A stretch of 64,000 nt of DNA from assembly GCF_021389935.1 (NCBI RefSeq), contig NZ_CP089979.1, positions 5,375,001 to 5,439,000 of the forward strand, in the 5' to 3' direction. Shown piece by piece: positions 10,449 to 19,800 of this stretch. Made by a program: the position numbers and the translations under genes. The notes beneath the pieces are model-generated. The model was not told the DNA's origin, did no database searches, and was given only the letters and a program-made list of their open reading frames with translations. Source of the DNA: Fulvivirga ligni (GTDB lineage Bacteria; Bacteroidota; Bacteroidia; Cytophagales; Cyclobacteriaceae). The first letter of the stretch is position 1, and every line of letters begins with the position of its first letter.

Positions 10449-11140
10449 TAAGAAACAGCCTTAGATTTTCGATCAGATACCAGTTTACCACCTTTTAGCT
10501 GCAGTATACGCTCCGTATGCTCTGCCAGTTCCAGATTATGAGTAACCATAACCAGGGTGGTGCCTTCTTGCTTGTTAATATTAAAAAGCAGGTCCGTCAC
10601 CTTTTCTGCTGTTTCTTCATCAAGATTTCCCGTAGGCTCATCAGCAAAGAGGATTTTTGGGCTCGTGATAAATGCCCGAGCCATGGCCACACGCTGCTGC
10701 TCACCTCCGGATAGTTGTGAAGGATAATGATGCATCCTATCCCCAAGACCTACTCTGTTTAGAAGTTCTTTCCCCTTCTCTTTATAGACTTTCTCACCTC
10801 TCAGTTCCAAAGGCACTGTTACATTTTCTAGAGCAGTAAGGGTAGGCAACAGTTGAAAATTCTGGAAGATAAACCCAACATGTTGATTTCTAATATATGC
10901 TCTATCATCTTCACTAAGGGCATTGAGTTTCATATCTACCAATGAAACAAAGCCAGAGGTGGAAACATCTAACCCGGCACACAAGCCAAGTAAGGTAGTT
11001 TTACCGCTTCCTGAGGGACCTACAATGGCCATACTCTCCCCTTCTTCTATAGTAAATGAAACATCATCTAAGACAGTAAGAGGCTTAGCGCCAGAATGAA
11101 AAGATTTGGTGAGATTTTCTACAATAAGTATTTTAGACAT
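10448..11140 (-). CDS. ABC transporter ATP-binding protein (YbbA/LolD-like)
   Basis: A 230-residue ATPase of the MacB/LolD/YbbA group. Walker A is GPSGSGKTT, the signature is LSGGEQQRV and Walker B is ILFADEPTGNLDEET; the Q-loop lies in FIFQNFQLLP. It is the first gene of the leftward pair with the FtsX permease and is divergent from the SGNH hydrolase at 11265. The same three functions are neighbours in E. coli (ybbA, ybbP, tesA), which supports the assignment. It is cytoplasmic and membrane-associated through the permease. Confidence 0.92.
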   Translation of the reverse strand: MSKILIVENLTKSFHSGAKPLTVLDDVSFTIEEGESMAIVGPSGSGKTTLLGLCAGLDVSTSGFVSLVDMKLNALSEDDRAYIRNQHVGFIFQNFQLLPTLTALENVTVPLELRGEKVYKEKGKELLNRVGLGDRMHHYPSQLSGGEQQRVAMARAFITSPKILFADEPTGNLDEETAEKVTDLLFNINKQEGTTLVMVTHNLELAEHTERILQLKGGKLVSDRKSKAVS

Positions 11141-11264
11141 AGTTATAACAAGCTGACGGAGTGACCGTTTAAAACATTAAAATTTTATCAGTATGTAACC
11201 TAATGATAAAGTTTGGAGTAAAATTTGATGTTATAGCAATTTAAAATATCACTTATAATTTATC

Positions 11265-11882
11265 ATGCTAAAGAAACAACTTATATATATACTGATTGCA
11301 GGCATTTTTGTTTTATCTGGCTTTAATTCAGAGCAAAAAACCATTCTCTTTTTTGGCGATAGCCTTACGGCCGGTTATGGTTTATCTAAAGAACAGGCTT
11401 TCCCCGCTCTTGTGGAAGACCAGCTCAGCGCTAAAAACATGAATTACAAGGTAATAAACGCTGGTTTAAGCGGTGAAACATCTGCCGGGGGCCTTTCCAG
11501 AGTAGACTGGATTCTAAAGCAGCCTGTCGATGTGTTTGTATTGGAGTTAGGAGCCAATGATGGCTTACGCGGATTACCTCTAGACCAGACCCGCAATAAC
11601 CTGCAGGGCATTATTGATAAGGTGAAAAAGAAAAACCCCAACGTAAAAATAGTGATCGCTGGGATGATGGTACCACCCAATCTGGGCCCTGATTATAGCA
11701 GTGAATTCCAAAAGATATTCCCACAAATTGCTAAGAAAAATAATGCCACCCTTATCCCCTTTTTACTGAAAGATGTAGCTGGAGATACCAACCTGAACCA
11801 AGCAGACGGTATTCACCCCAATGTAAAAGGGCATAAGATAGTCGCTGATAATGTGATGGAGGTGTTGAAGGGAATTTTGTAG
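11265..11882 (+). CDS. tesA: SGNH/GDSL hydrolase, TesA-like arylesterase
   Basis: A 205-residue secreted lipolytic enzyme. An N-terminal hydrophobic signal (about 1-20) is followed by block I FFGDSLTAGYG with the catalytic Ser near residue 33. Block III ELGANDGLRG carries the oxyanion Asn, and block V DGIHPNVKGH carries the catalytic Asp and His. The arrangement and length match TesA (thioesterase I / lysophospholipase L1 / arylesterase), located in the periplasm. It is divergent from the YbbA/YbbP-like genes. The last eight codons (ending EVLKGIL) lie inside a tandem duplication: a second, startless copy of the gene end occurs about 234 bases downstream. Confidence 0.9.
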   Translation: MLKKQLIYILIAGIFVLSGFNSEQKTILFFGDSLTAGYGLSKEQAFPALVEDQLSAKNMNYKVINAGLSGETSAGGLSRVDWILKQPVDVFVLELGANDGLRGLPLDQTRNNLQGIIDKVKKKNPNVKIVIAGMMVPPNLGPDYSSEFQKIFPQIAKKNNATLIPFLLKDVAGDTNLNQADGIHPNVKGHKIVADNVMEVLKGIL

Positions 11883-12088
11883 TGTGCATTTTGACGAAGC
11901 AGTTTGACGAACCTTAATTTTCAACCTCTTTTTTGGATATCTCCGCCTCTGTTGGTGTTATCACGTGTTATCACCGACAGAACTACGGATTTTTCAGTTT
12001 ATCCCACTCAAGTTTTAACCGAAATTCCAATTAATAAATATGTCCCGCTTCCATCCAAATTGTTGGTGATAACACCAACAATGGCATA
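11855..12088. repeat. Tandem repeat unit 1 (about 234 bp)
   Basis: Begins inside the last codons of the SGNH hydrolase gene (GATGGAGGTGTTGAAGGG) and is echoed 234 bases later. It contains TGTTGGTGTTATCAC-type palindromic pieces, including a perfect 10-bp tandem duplication GTGTTATCAC at 11955-11974. It ends with a 20-bp inverted repeat at 12061-12080. The open frame here (from 11904) is repeated in the second unit and has no signs of being a gene. Confidence 0.85.
12061..12080. repeat. 20-bp inverted repeat of a dispersed family
   Basis: TGTTGGTGATAACACCAACA: 8-bp arms and a 4-base centre, extendable to 10-bp arms (12059-12082). A copy with one mismatch lies at 22147-22166, and related variants sit at 11952-11979 and 12184-12203. 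It may be a REP-like element. Confidence 0.8.
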
Positions 12089-12300
12089 GATGGAGGTGTT
12101 GAAGGGGATTTTGTAGTGTGCATTTTGCTGAGGCAGTTTGACGAACTTTAATTTTAACCTCCTTTTTTGGATATCTCCGCCTCTGTTGGTGTTATCAGCG
12201 ACAGAGCTAGGGATTCTTCAGTTACTACTACTGAAGTTTCATCAGAAATTCCAATTAATAAATCGCTACCGCTACCCACTTAATGGCATAGCGCTTTACA
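12089..12300. repeat. Tandem repeat unit 2, diverged
   Basis: A second copy of the 11855-12088 unit. It opens with GATGGAGGTGTTGAAGGG and TTTTGTAGTGTGCATTTTG, then shares the TTGGATATCTCCGCCTCTG block and the GAAATTCCAATTAATAAAT block, and ends near ATGGCATAG. It is diverged and somewhat shorter than unit 1, lacking the 20-bp inverted repeat at its end. Together with unit 1 it fills the non-coding gap between the hydrolase and BlaI genes. Confidence 0.8.
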
Positions 12301-12317
12301 CAAGAAAAACTTTCATA

Positions 12318-12356
12318 CTACATTTGTAGAAATGAATATCTATTCTATATTTGTAG
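12318..12356 (+). promoter_or_regulatory. Paired BlaI-type operator sites
   Basis: Two 12-base elements, CTACATTTGTAG (12318-12329) and CTATATTTGTAG (12345-12356), lie 27 bases apart and end 25 bases before the BlaI start codon. The first is an inverted repeat with CTACA/TGTAG arms. TACA/TGTA half-sites are characteristic of BlaI/MecI operators, so autoregulation of the blaI-M56 operon is the natural reading. The spacing and similarity are seen directly; binding is inferred. Confidence 0.65.
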
Positions 12357-12380
12357 AACAAAATCTATAAACATAGAAAC

Positions 12381-12752
12381 ATGAAGCTATCTAGCAAAGA
12401 AGAGCAGATAATGAGTCTAATCTGGCAGAACGGCCGGGTGTATATGAAAGACTTGATGGAAGCGCTCCCTGATCCTAAACCTGCACCAACTACTGTAGCT
12501 ACTCTTTTGAAACGTCTTAATGAGAAAGGTGCCATAGACTATGAACTGCATGGCAACTCCAGACAATATTACTCGCTAATTGATAAGAAAGATTATTCTT
12601 CATCTTATCTGAAGAATATGATATCCACCTTTTTCCAGGGATCAAGTGGAAGGTTTGCCTCATTCTTTGCCCAAAATGCTAATCTATCAAAGCAAGAATT
12701 AGAAGAGCTGAGAAGTATTATAGATAACAAACTAAAAGATAGTGAGTCATGA
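12381..12752 (+). CDS. BlaI/MecI/CopY-family transcriptional repressor
   Basis: A 123-residue protein with the winged-helix pattern of the BlaI family: SSKEEQIMSLIWQNGRVYMKDL, then PAPTTVATLLKRLNEKGAI as the recognition helix region, then the wing. The C-terminal half (about 75-123) is the dimerisation helices. It is coupled by a 4-base ATGA overlap to the M56 metallopeptidase gene that follows. In the family, the partner protease triggers loss of the repressor. The target here is probably its own operon, through the paired operator-like sites upstream. No beta-lactamase gene is in view. Confidence 0.92.
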   Translation: MKLSSKEEQIMSLIWQNGRVYMKDLMEALPDPKPAPTTVATLLKRLNEKGAIDYELHGNSRQYYSLIDKKDYSSSYLKNMISTFFQGSSGRFASFFAQNANLSKQELEELRSIIDNKLKDSES

Positions 12753-13780
12753 TACTTTATATCATCAGATTTAGCCTGGCATTATCACTTGTCTACCTTT
12801 TCTATAAGGCATTGTTAGAAAAAGAAAAGGCTTTTGTATTTAACAGGTTCTTTCTAATCATAGGTGTAGTTATATCCTTAATACCCCCTTTTATTCCACT
12901 TCCGGGAACTCAGGAGATAAAATCAATTTTGATAAATGCTGAGCAAACGGCAGATTTTCAACTCATCCCCTGGCAAAACATTATTAATTGGCTCTATTTA
13001 GCCATCACATCAATATTCCTGATCAGGTTTAGTATGGATGTGTTTCACCTACTTGGTAAGATGAAGAAGGGTAAAAAAATTGATATTGAAGGTACTCAAG
13101 TAATCCTTACCCAACTGGCTCAACCACCGCATTCATTTCTAAATTATGTCTTCATCCATGAGCATGATTTTGAGGGCATTCATCAGGAGCTTATTGCTCA
13201 TGAAATCACTCATGTAAAGCAAAGACATACTTACGATATCTTATTCATAGAGCTGGTAAAAGCCTTTTTCTGGATCAATCCAGTGGTGGGGCTCATAAAG
13301 AAATCTATGCGCCTTAATCACGAATTTCTGGCTGATGCTTCTGCGATCAAATGTGCTCCAAGTATCTCCAGCTATCAAAACATTTTACTTACCTATTTCA
13401 CTGCCCAGGATGCTCCCGGAATGGCCAGTGGCTTTAATTTCTCCCTTACTAAAAAACGATTTACCATGATGACCAAACAAAAAACCAAAACTCAAATCAT
13501 TAAACAAATATTAGTCTTACCGCTTCTGGCACTGATTATATGGTCCTGCTCTGATAATCCCGGGGTAAGTGGAAAAGAGATGCTGAAATACTGGAGATAC
13601 ACCGCTAGCATGGAGGAGATTCTGCAAACAGGTGTAATTAACAATGCTGATTTGAAAGAAGGCATTATATTACCCATTGAAAACAAAAAGCAATATAATG
13701 AGCTCAAAGACATCTATAACAGAATGAATAACACACAAAAAGAATCTGTTTATAACCTTCCTTCTTACTTAGGTGAATAA
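12749..13780 (+). CDS. M56 (BlaR1-like) membrane metallopeptidase
   Basis: A 343-residue integral-membrane protease. N-terminal helices (about 1-50 and 80-97) precede the zinc motif HEITH at about 151-155 in a cytoplasm-facing loop. The downstream Glu in LNHEFLADASA is a likely third ligand. A further membrane segment (about 250-266) is followed by a roughly 75-residue C-terminal tail. The tail is too short for the penicillin-binding sensor domain of BlaR1, so the signal sensed is unknown. It shares an operon with the BlaI repressor (ATGA overlap). Confidence 0.88.
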   Translation: MILYIIRFSLALSLVYLFYKALLEKEKAFVFNRFFLIIGVVISLIPPFIPLPGTQEIKSILINAEQTADFQLIPWQNIINWLYLAITSIFLIRFSMDVFHLLGKMKKGKKIDIEGTQVILTQLAQPPHSFLNYVFIHEHDFEGIHQELIAHEITHVKQRHTYDILFIELVKAFFWINPVVGLIKKSMRLNHEFLADASAIKCAPSISSYQNILLTYFTAQDAPGMASGFNFSLTKKRFTMMTKQKTKTQIIKQILVLPLLALIIWSCSDNPGVSGKEMLKYWRYTASMEEILQTGVINNADLKEGIILPIENKKQYNELKDIYNRMNNTQKESVYNLPSYLGE

Positions 13781-13855
13781 ATCCATATTTACCTCATCCT
13801 AAGATAATTACATCGATTTATTGATACATTATTTACCCTTAAAACCTTAAGGATC

Positions 13856-14818
13856 ATGAAAACTATTGCCAAAATTTTCCTCATCTTCATCGCTCTTTAT
13901 GCTTCTGACCTACATGCCCAGGAGAGTGGTTCTTCGCCATTCTCAAATCAAACAGCCGTTAAAGGGAGTATTCAATCTAAGGTCTTAAATGAAACCCGTG
14001 ATTTCTGGGTACAGATACCTCAAGATGCCAAGCCATACGAACGATTTCCTGTTGTGTATATATTAGACGGTGTCGTGCAATTGAGCGGGTTATCAACGGT
14101 ACAAAATTACTATTGGGGGCATCATTTACCCAAAATGATACTTGTTGGAATTTCTAATCAAGCGAATTGTACCAGAGATTTAACGCCTACCAAAGTTAAA
14201 GGAGTGGCTAGCGGTGAATCAGAAAAATTTACTGAATTTATAAGCAAAGAACTCATCCCTTATATTGATAGCACCTATCCTACTACCCCATTTAAGACAC
14301 TTATTGGTCATTCTCATGCAGGTTTGTTTACAGTAAATACATTCTTGCACCACACTGATCTTTTTAATAATTATCTGGCCATTGACCCCAGTATAGATTG
14401 GGATCAACAGAAATTTCTAAAAAAGTCTCTTAAGGAACTTAAGAATAAGTCATTTTCTAATCAGGCATTATACATCTCTCTGGCTGGTCCATTAGATAGA
14501 TTAAACGATGAGGCCACCATTGACGATGTGCTGAAATCCGATTCACCTCATACCACTTGGGCCAGATCTACCCTTACATTTTGCAACGCTATGGAATCTT
14601 ATGATGATAAAGCGCTGAGATTCAAATGGAAGTTTTATCCAAATGAAATTCATGGTTCAGTGCCTCTACCAACTATGATTGATGGCCTTTGTTATCTTTT
14701 TGGATGGTATCCTTTAAAGGATATATCAAAATACAATGATCCGGAAACATCTATTCAGGAACTGAAAACACTCATTGAAGAGCGAAGCGCCAGTTTTGTC
14801 TCATCACTTTGGCTATGA
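13856..14818 (+). CDS. Alpha/beta-hydrolase-fold esterase, C-terminus frameshifted
   Basis: A 320-residue secreted esterase of the putative-esterase (esterase D/Fes-like) family. A signal peptide (about 1-21) precedes VVYILDGV, the nucleophile elbow GHSHAG (Ser near 153) and a catalytic His in NEIHGSVP. The hydrolase domain is complete. The reading frame ends at SSLWL-stop, but the next frame continues with HHFGYEVPP and TPR helices, as such esterases usually have. A one-base shift near 14795-14805 therefore appears to have cut off the tail. The likely substrates are ester-linked small molecules; none can be named. Confidence 0.8.
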   Translation: MKTIAKIFLIFIALYASDLHAQESGSSPFSNQTAVKGSIQSKVLNETRDFWVQIPQDAKPYERFPVVYILDGVVQLSGLSTVQNYYWGHHLPKMILVGISNQANCTRDLTPTKVKGVASGESEKFTEFISKELIPYIDSTYPTTPFKTLIGHSHAGLFTVNTFLHHTDLFNNYLAIDPSIDWDQQKFLKKSLKELKNKSFSNQALYISLAGPLDRLNDEATIDDVLKSDSPHTTWARSTLTFCNAMESYDDKALRFKWKFYPNEIHGSVPLPTMIDGLCYLFGWYPLKDISKYNDPETSIQELKTLIEERSASFVSSLWL

Positions 14819-15074
14819 AGTACCACCGGCTGATGAAGAACTTCTACTCATGGGGTCCATGCTATATGTGCAATTAGGCCAGGCAGATAAAGTCGAGCTC
14901 TTTTTAAACTATGCCGTTCAATATTACCCCAAAAGTGAGCAGGCTCAATTTCACATGGCTCAGTTTTATATAGAAATCAAAAACAAAGAAAAAGCCATTG
15001 AGCACTTAACTAAAGCCTATGAGATCAACCACAACGACGAGTATTTGCAGCAAATAAACGAGCTTAAGGAATAG
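14775..15074 (+). pseudogene. TPR tail of the esterase, displaced by a frameshift
   Basis: This frame encodes about 95 residues with TPR-like helix pairs (LGQADKVELFLNYAVQYYP, then NKEKAIEHLTKAYEIN) and overlaps the esterase stop. Esterases of this family commonly carry such TPRs directly after the hydrolase domain, joined by an RFGYEV-like segment, and here the SHHFGYEVPP run is in the second frame. Dropping one base around GTTTTGTC (about 14793-14801) would rejoin the two. It could be made separately from the ATG at 14775, but that start lies within the esterase reading frame and has no obvious signals. Confidence 0.65.
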
Positions 15075-15143
15075 TGAATATTACAGTCAACTCTGCCACT
15101 GATGTCTTAGTGACTAAATAAAATTTATTACATTTAATATTGA

Positions 15144-15680
15144 ATGGATAAATTACCAGATCCTGTTAATCACAAAGGCGAAGTACTTGAAATACTGGGC
15201 ATACTTTTAGGCTTAGCGATGATAGGTTTTTACCAGTATTTATACCCAATCAGCATAAGTACTAATGAAAATAATTGGAGGGAGGTAGAGTTAACGAGTA
15301 AACCGGAATACTCAGAACGCGGGGAAGATGACGCCCTCTTTATCACATTTAGAGCTAAAGGCATTCCGAGTGATTTAATAATTACAGGTTGCTCATTTAA
15401 TCTGGCTATAAAAGAAAAGTTATTAAATCTTAACACAGGAAGTATTGCCACACTTCAGCTCTCAAAAAAGAAAAATGTAATATTTCCATTTTCTGATGAT
15501 TTATATGTTTATGGTTTGATCATTGAAAATGAAGAGCTTTTGACACCTGCAATTTATAACACCTGTGAGAAACGTGCCTGGACCAAGCCTATTTTCTACC
15601 TTATCATATTCTGCGTTATGTTTTTACCATTTTTATTCAACCATATAAATCGTATTATTTCAAAACGGAACGCTCATTAA
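15144..15680 (+). CDS. Hypothetical two-helix membrane protein
   Basis: A 178-residue protein with one membrane segment near residues 16-35 and a second near 147-168. About 110 residues of probable beta-rich soluble domain lie between them on the periplasmic side. The plan (short N-tail, helix, extracytoplasmic domain, helix, short C-tail) is seen directly. I recognise no family. It sits 11 bases before the next small membrane-protein gene and may be co-transcribed. Confidence 0.6.
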   Translation: MDKLPDPVNHKGEVLEILGILLGLAMIGFYQYLYPISISTNENNWREVELTSKPEYSERGEDDALFITFRAKGIPSDLIITGCSFNLAIKEKLLNLNTGSIATLQLSKKKNVIFPFSDDLYVYGLIIENEELLTPAIYNTCEKRAWTKPIFYLIIFCVMFLPFLFNHINRIISKRNAH

Positions 15681-15690
15681 AACTACCTCC

Positions 15691-16074
15691 ATGTCCAAGA
15701 ACAAACTCCTCCTATCCTTACCACCTTTCATAGCGGCTCTTTTTGACACATCCATCACTATAGCTGGACAAACCCAAAAATATTGGGACGGCGACTTATC
15801 ACAGGCCAATGAAGGAAACCCCATTGGAGCCACCTTTATGAGCTGGCATGTTTCAGGGTTATTCATAATTTCGGGCATATGGCTGATTATTATTCCTCTT
15901 GCCGGTTATTACCTACCGAAAAAAGCGTCAAAAATATTTCTTCTCTTCGTATTGATCGCTCACTCATTTGGAGGTTCTACATGGCTAGTTTATAAATATC
16001 ATTTCTGGCTGGCTATGTTATTTATCTTGTTTAATGCCACATTCTATGTGTTGATAAATGAAAGACATGCTTGA
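15691..16074 (+). CDS. Hypothetical four-helix membrane protein
   Basis: A 127-residue hydrophobic protein with about four membrane segments (near 5-25, 55-75, 80-98 and 103-121). A polar loop after the first helix contains YWDGDLSQANEGNP. Family not recognised. It follows the preceding membrane-protein gene by 10 bases in the same direction, suggesting an operon. Confidence 0.6.
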   Translation: MSKNKLLLSLPPFIAALFDTSITIAGQTQKYWDGDLSQANEGNPIGATFMSWHVSGLFIISGIWLIIIPLAGYYLPKKASKIFLLFVLIAHSFGGSTWLVYKYHFWLAMLFILFNATFYVLINERHA

Positions 16075-16193
16075 AGGTCAAGTTCTAGCACTGAGGATAG
16101 TCTTTATTAATTAGTACCTACCACCATTTAAATTATTTTATATAAATAATTTGCGATAAATTATTATATTATCATTCGTAAATATTTAATGTT

Positions 16194-16655
16194 ATGACCA
16201 GAATTATTCCTTCTTTTTGGTTAATAGTAGTTTTGATGGTAGTAGGTGCTGCCTGTTCTAAAAAGAACCATGCTTCCAAAATTGAGCCTACTGATCATGT
16301 GTTAGTGGGTAAATCATGGAAAGAAGTGAATATTGAAGTATTCCAAAATGATTCACTTCAAAAGAACATTACGAAACAATTTATGAAGTCCGATCTGGAT
16401 GATGTCATTATCTTCAACCCTGACGGCACCTATTTTTTTGATGAAGGAATATCAAAGGCAAGAACAGCAAGTGCTCAGATATACCAACGAGGACTCTGGC
16501 AAATAAACGAATTAAATCAATTGACATTTATTGAGCTCAATGGCGACAGCACCACCTACTCCATTGAGGAGATGTCTCCTGAAAAGCTCATCATTAAACT
16601 CCCCGCCAAGAAGAACGATTTGTTTTACGTTATGACATATGTTCCTCTAAAGTAA
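16194..16655 (+). CDS. Small lipoprotein, lipocalin-like
   Basis: A 153-residue lipoprotein with lipobox GAAC at about residue 21. The mature part has the rhythm of the Bacteroidota lipocalin-like domain: GKSWKEVN, then IIFNPDGTYFFDEG, GLWQINE, LTFIE and a closing YSIEEMSPEKLIIK. These proteins usually fold as a small beta-barrel and their ligands are unknown. The gene stands alone before the large fusion gene. Confidence 0.7.
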   Translation: MTRIIPSFWLIVVLMVVGAACSKKNHASKIEPTDHVLVGKSWKEVNIEVFQNDSLQKNITKQFMKSDLDDVIIFNPDGTYFFDEGISKARTASAQIYQRGLWQINELNQLTFIELNGDSTTYSIEEMSPEKLIIKLPAKKNDLFYVMTYVPLK

Positions 16656-16822
16656 TTAAAGAGCTAACCTCTGCTTGAGAAGTTCTCTACTCATTCTCAT
16701 GTCGGAATTTTACAACATTTCACCGGATTTATTCTAATCCATCAGGGTAGGTGATTGATAACTTTACTTTTAGAAAGACTACAATAAAAGTTCGATAAAG
16801 TAGATCACTAAATCACAAACCA

Positions 16823-19800
16823 ATGAATGAATCAAATTATTCCTACACTGAGTTTTTAGAGGAAACTGTAGACCTTACACAATCTATCCACGCACATATT
16901 ATAAAGCAGGCTACTAAGCAGCCTGACAAAACCGCTATTATTGATCAATCAGAATGTATAAGCTATGAGCAACTGCTTTCTAAATCAGAAGACATTGCTA
17001 ACGAAATACTTTCCAGAGACATTCAGCCAGGCGCCTTGGTTGGGGTCTGTATGAGCAGAAGTTGGGAGCTCATAGCCACAGTACTAGGCATACTGCAATC
17101 TGGTTGTGCCTATGTTCCCCTAGACCCAAAATACCCAAGAGAAAGAATTCGATTTATGCTCCAACACTCTAAAGCAGCGGCAGTAGTTGTAGATGATACC
17201 ATTACCAGCGAATTATGTAAAGGATTTCAATTAATAAACAAGAACTCTCTTTCACAAGCTCGCCCTCTTGAATTGCCAACCGTATCCACCTCCAGCTTAG
17301 CATATGTAATTTATACTTCAGGATCTACAGGTCAGCCTAAAGGTGTAGCTATTGAGCATAGAAATGTGTTAGCCATGATTAATGCTATGAATGAGATCCT
17401 GGACAATAAAGATTTAGAGGGCATGTTAGCAGCCACTTCTATCTGCTTTGATCCTTCTGTCTCAGAAATACTTGGTACCCTCGCACTTGGAGGCAGCGTA
17501 ATCTTAGCCAAAAACATGCTTGACCTGCCGGAACTAGACAAAAAAGGCCTCATAAAAAGTTGTGTGGTTGTTCCTTCAGCCGTTCAGGCTTTACTTTCAT
17601 CAGGATGGAAACCTGAAGGAATCAGAACCATCATTTTTGGTAGCGAAGCACTGAAGCAGCCATTGGTTGAAAAACTCTTCGCTTTAAATATAAGTGCGAG
17701 AATATTTAATGCTTATGGCCCTACTGAAGACACCGTTTTCTCTACCTACACTGAAATTTTAGATGCCACTCAACCTATCACCATCGGCCAATCAGTACCT
17801 TATTCCAATTCATACATTCTAAATGAGGATATGACCCCTGTAAAATCAGGTGAAGCAGGTGAGCTTTATCTTGCAGGCAGCAAACTGGCCAGGGGCTATT
17901 TGTTTGATGAGTCCAAAACTGATGAGCGTTTTATCCAAATCAAGTCCGAACATATTACCGAATCCAGAATATACAAAACCGGAGACCTATGCCGTAGGTT
18001 GAAGAATGGAAATATTGAATTTCTGGGAAGAATAGATCAGCAAGTGAAAGTAAAGGGCTTCAGAATAGAATTGAAAGAAATTGAATCGGTGCTGGAATCT
18101 AAGGAAGGAGTAATTACTGCTGCCGCTCTGGTGACAGATGGCCTGCATGAACAACAAGTTTTGACAGCCTTTGTGACCTGCAGTGACCATCATACATCTA
18201 CAGATTGTCTAAAATCCCATCTATCTGACCGCTTGCCAAAATATATGATACCCCAGGTAATCCACATCACAGATAGCCTGCCTCTTTTACCTAACGGAAA
18301 AGTAGATCGCAATCAGTTGATCCGTCTATCTAAAAATTCTCACAAAACGACGCCAACTCCTATTAAAACAAATAAAGATATAACCTTTGATCAATCAGAT
18401 ATTTTAGAGGTTATTCAGGATACAACAGCCTCATTATTAGGCTATAAAGACTCGATCGAAATAGCTATAGATCTATCATTTGAAAGCATGGGCATAGACT
18501 CTCTTGCCTCTGTAGAACTAAGCAGTAGGCTAGCAAAAGCCTTGAATATACCTTTACCGGTAAACATTATTCTGGAGTACCCCACAGCCGAAGAACTAGC
18601 TCATTATATTATCAATATGAATTCGAAGGATAATAATCCACTTAGAAGTAAGCAAAAATCCTCCAACTCGCTGGCTACATTTCAAACCCAAATTCAATCC
18701 AGTCACCCCACCTTCCAAGCAGCCAAAATTAATGCCTGGTCTGTTAACGATAAAAGTAAATTAGTGCAGGAGGTGCTACATATGGTAAATAGTCAACGAA
18801 GAAATCCATATAGTAAAGTTCTTCGAACGGGTAGTGCTACACATGGTTTAGTTAGTGATGCTTATTCTGATGAGGAACAAGATGCTATTATCTGGACCAC
18901 CAATTTATACCTTGGGCTCAACAGAGATAAGGAAGTAATTCAGGAATCATCAAAAGCTCTGCATAGTTTTGGGACAGGTATGGGTACGTCTGCAGCAGCC
19001 TCCGGCATGACCGACTTGCATCTGACCTTTGAAAAAGAGTTTGCTAAGCTTACCGGCAAGCCAAGCGCCTGCCTCTTCCCTACCGGGTATACGGCTAATC
19101 TGGGAGCTGTTGCTGGCATTTTAAACCATAATGATGTGGTAGTGATCGATCAACTCTGCCATGCTTCCATTGTGGATGGCGCAAGACTTAGTCGCGCCTC
19201 CATTAGGACCTTCAAACATAATAATATAGCCGACCTTGAAGAAATACTTAAAACAGAAGTATCTGCCTATAGAACCACCCTGGTAGTATTAGAAGGTGTC
19301 TATAGCATGGGCGAAGGTGCGGCCCCTGTAGCTGATATAGTGAGAATGGCCAAAAAATATGATGCCTTAGTACTTGTAGATGAAGCACACTCCTTCGGAT
19401 TTTACGGAGATGGCGGAGCAGGTATATGTGCTGCGCAAGGAATAACTGAGGATGTAGATTTTATTATGACCACATTAAGCAAGGCCCTTGGTAGCATAGG
19501 CGGTGTGGTTTCAGCATCTCAAGAGCATATCGACCTCATTAAATCATCATCAAGGGCATATATTTTCCAGGCTTCCATTAGTCCTGCTGATATGGCTGCT
19601 GCACTTATAGCTCTTCGAAGACTTCGGTCGGATGATGCGCTGAGAGAAAGACTTTGGAACACCACACGGTATATGCGTAAGAGATTTACAGAAGAAGGCT
19701 ATGATCTTGGCACTGGGGATGGACCAATCGTTACACCTCATTTCAGCAATAAAGATAAACTATACGGTTTGGTACAGGAGATGTATAAAAGAGGTGTTCA

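Noticed and set aside
11904-12329. Two small look-alike open frames (61 and 63 codons) with near-identical N-termini
   Set aside because: They share sequence only because they lie in the two units of the tandem repeat; they have no start signals and the similarity ends with the repeat.
12749-13780. Beta-lactam sensor BlaR1
   Set aside because: The C-terminal tail is about 75 residues, with no penicillin-binding SxxK domain, and no beta-lactamase gene is nearby.
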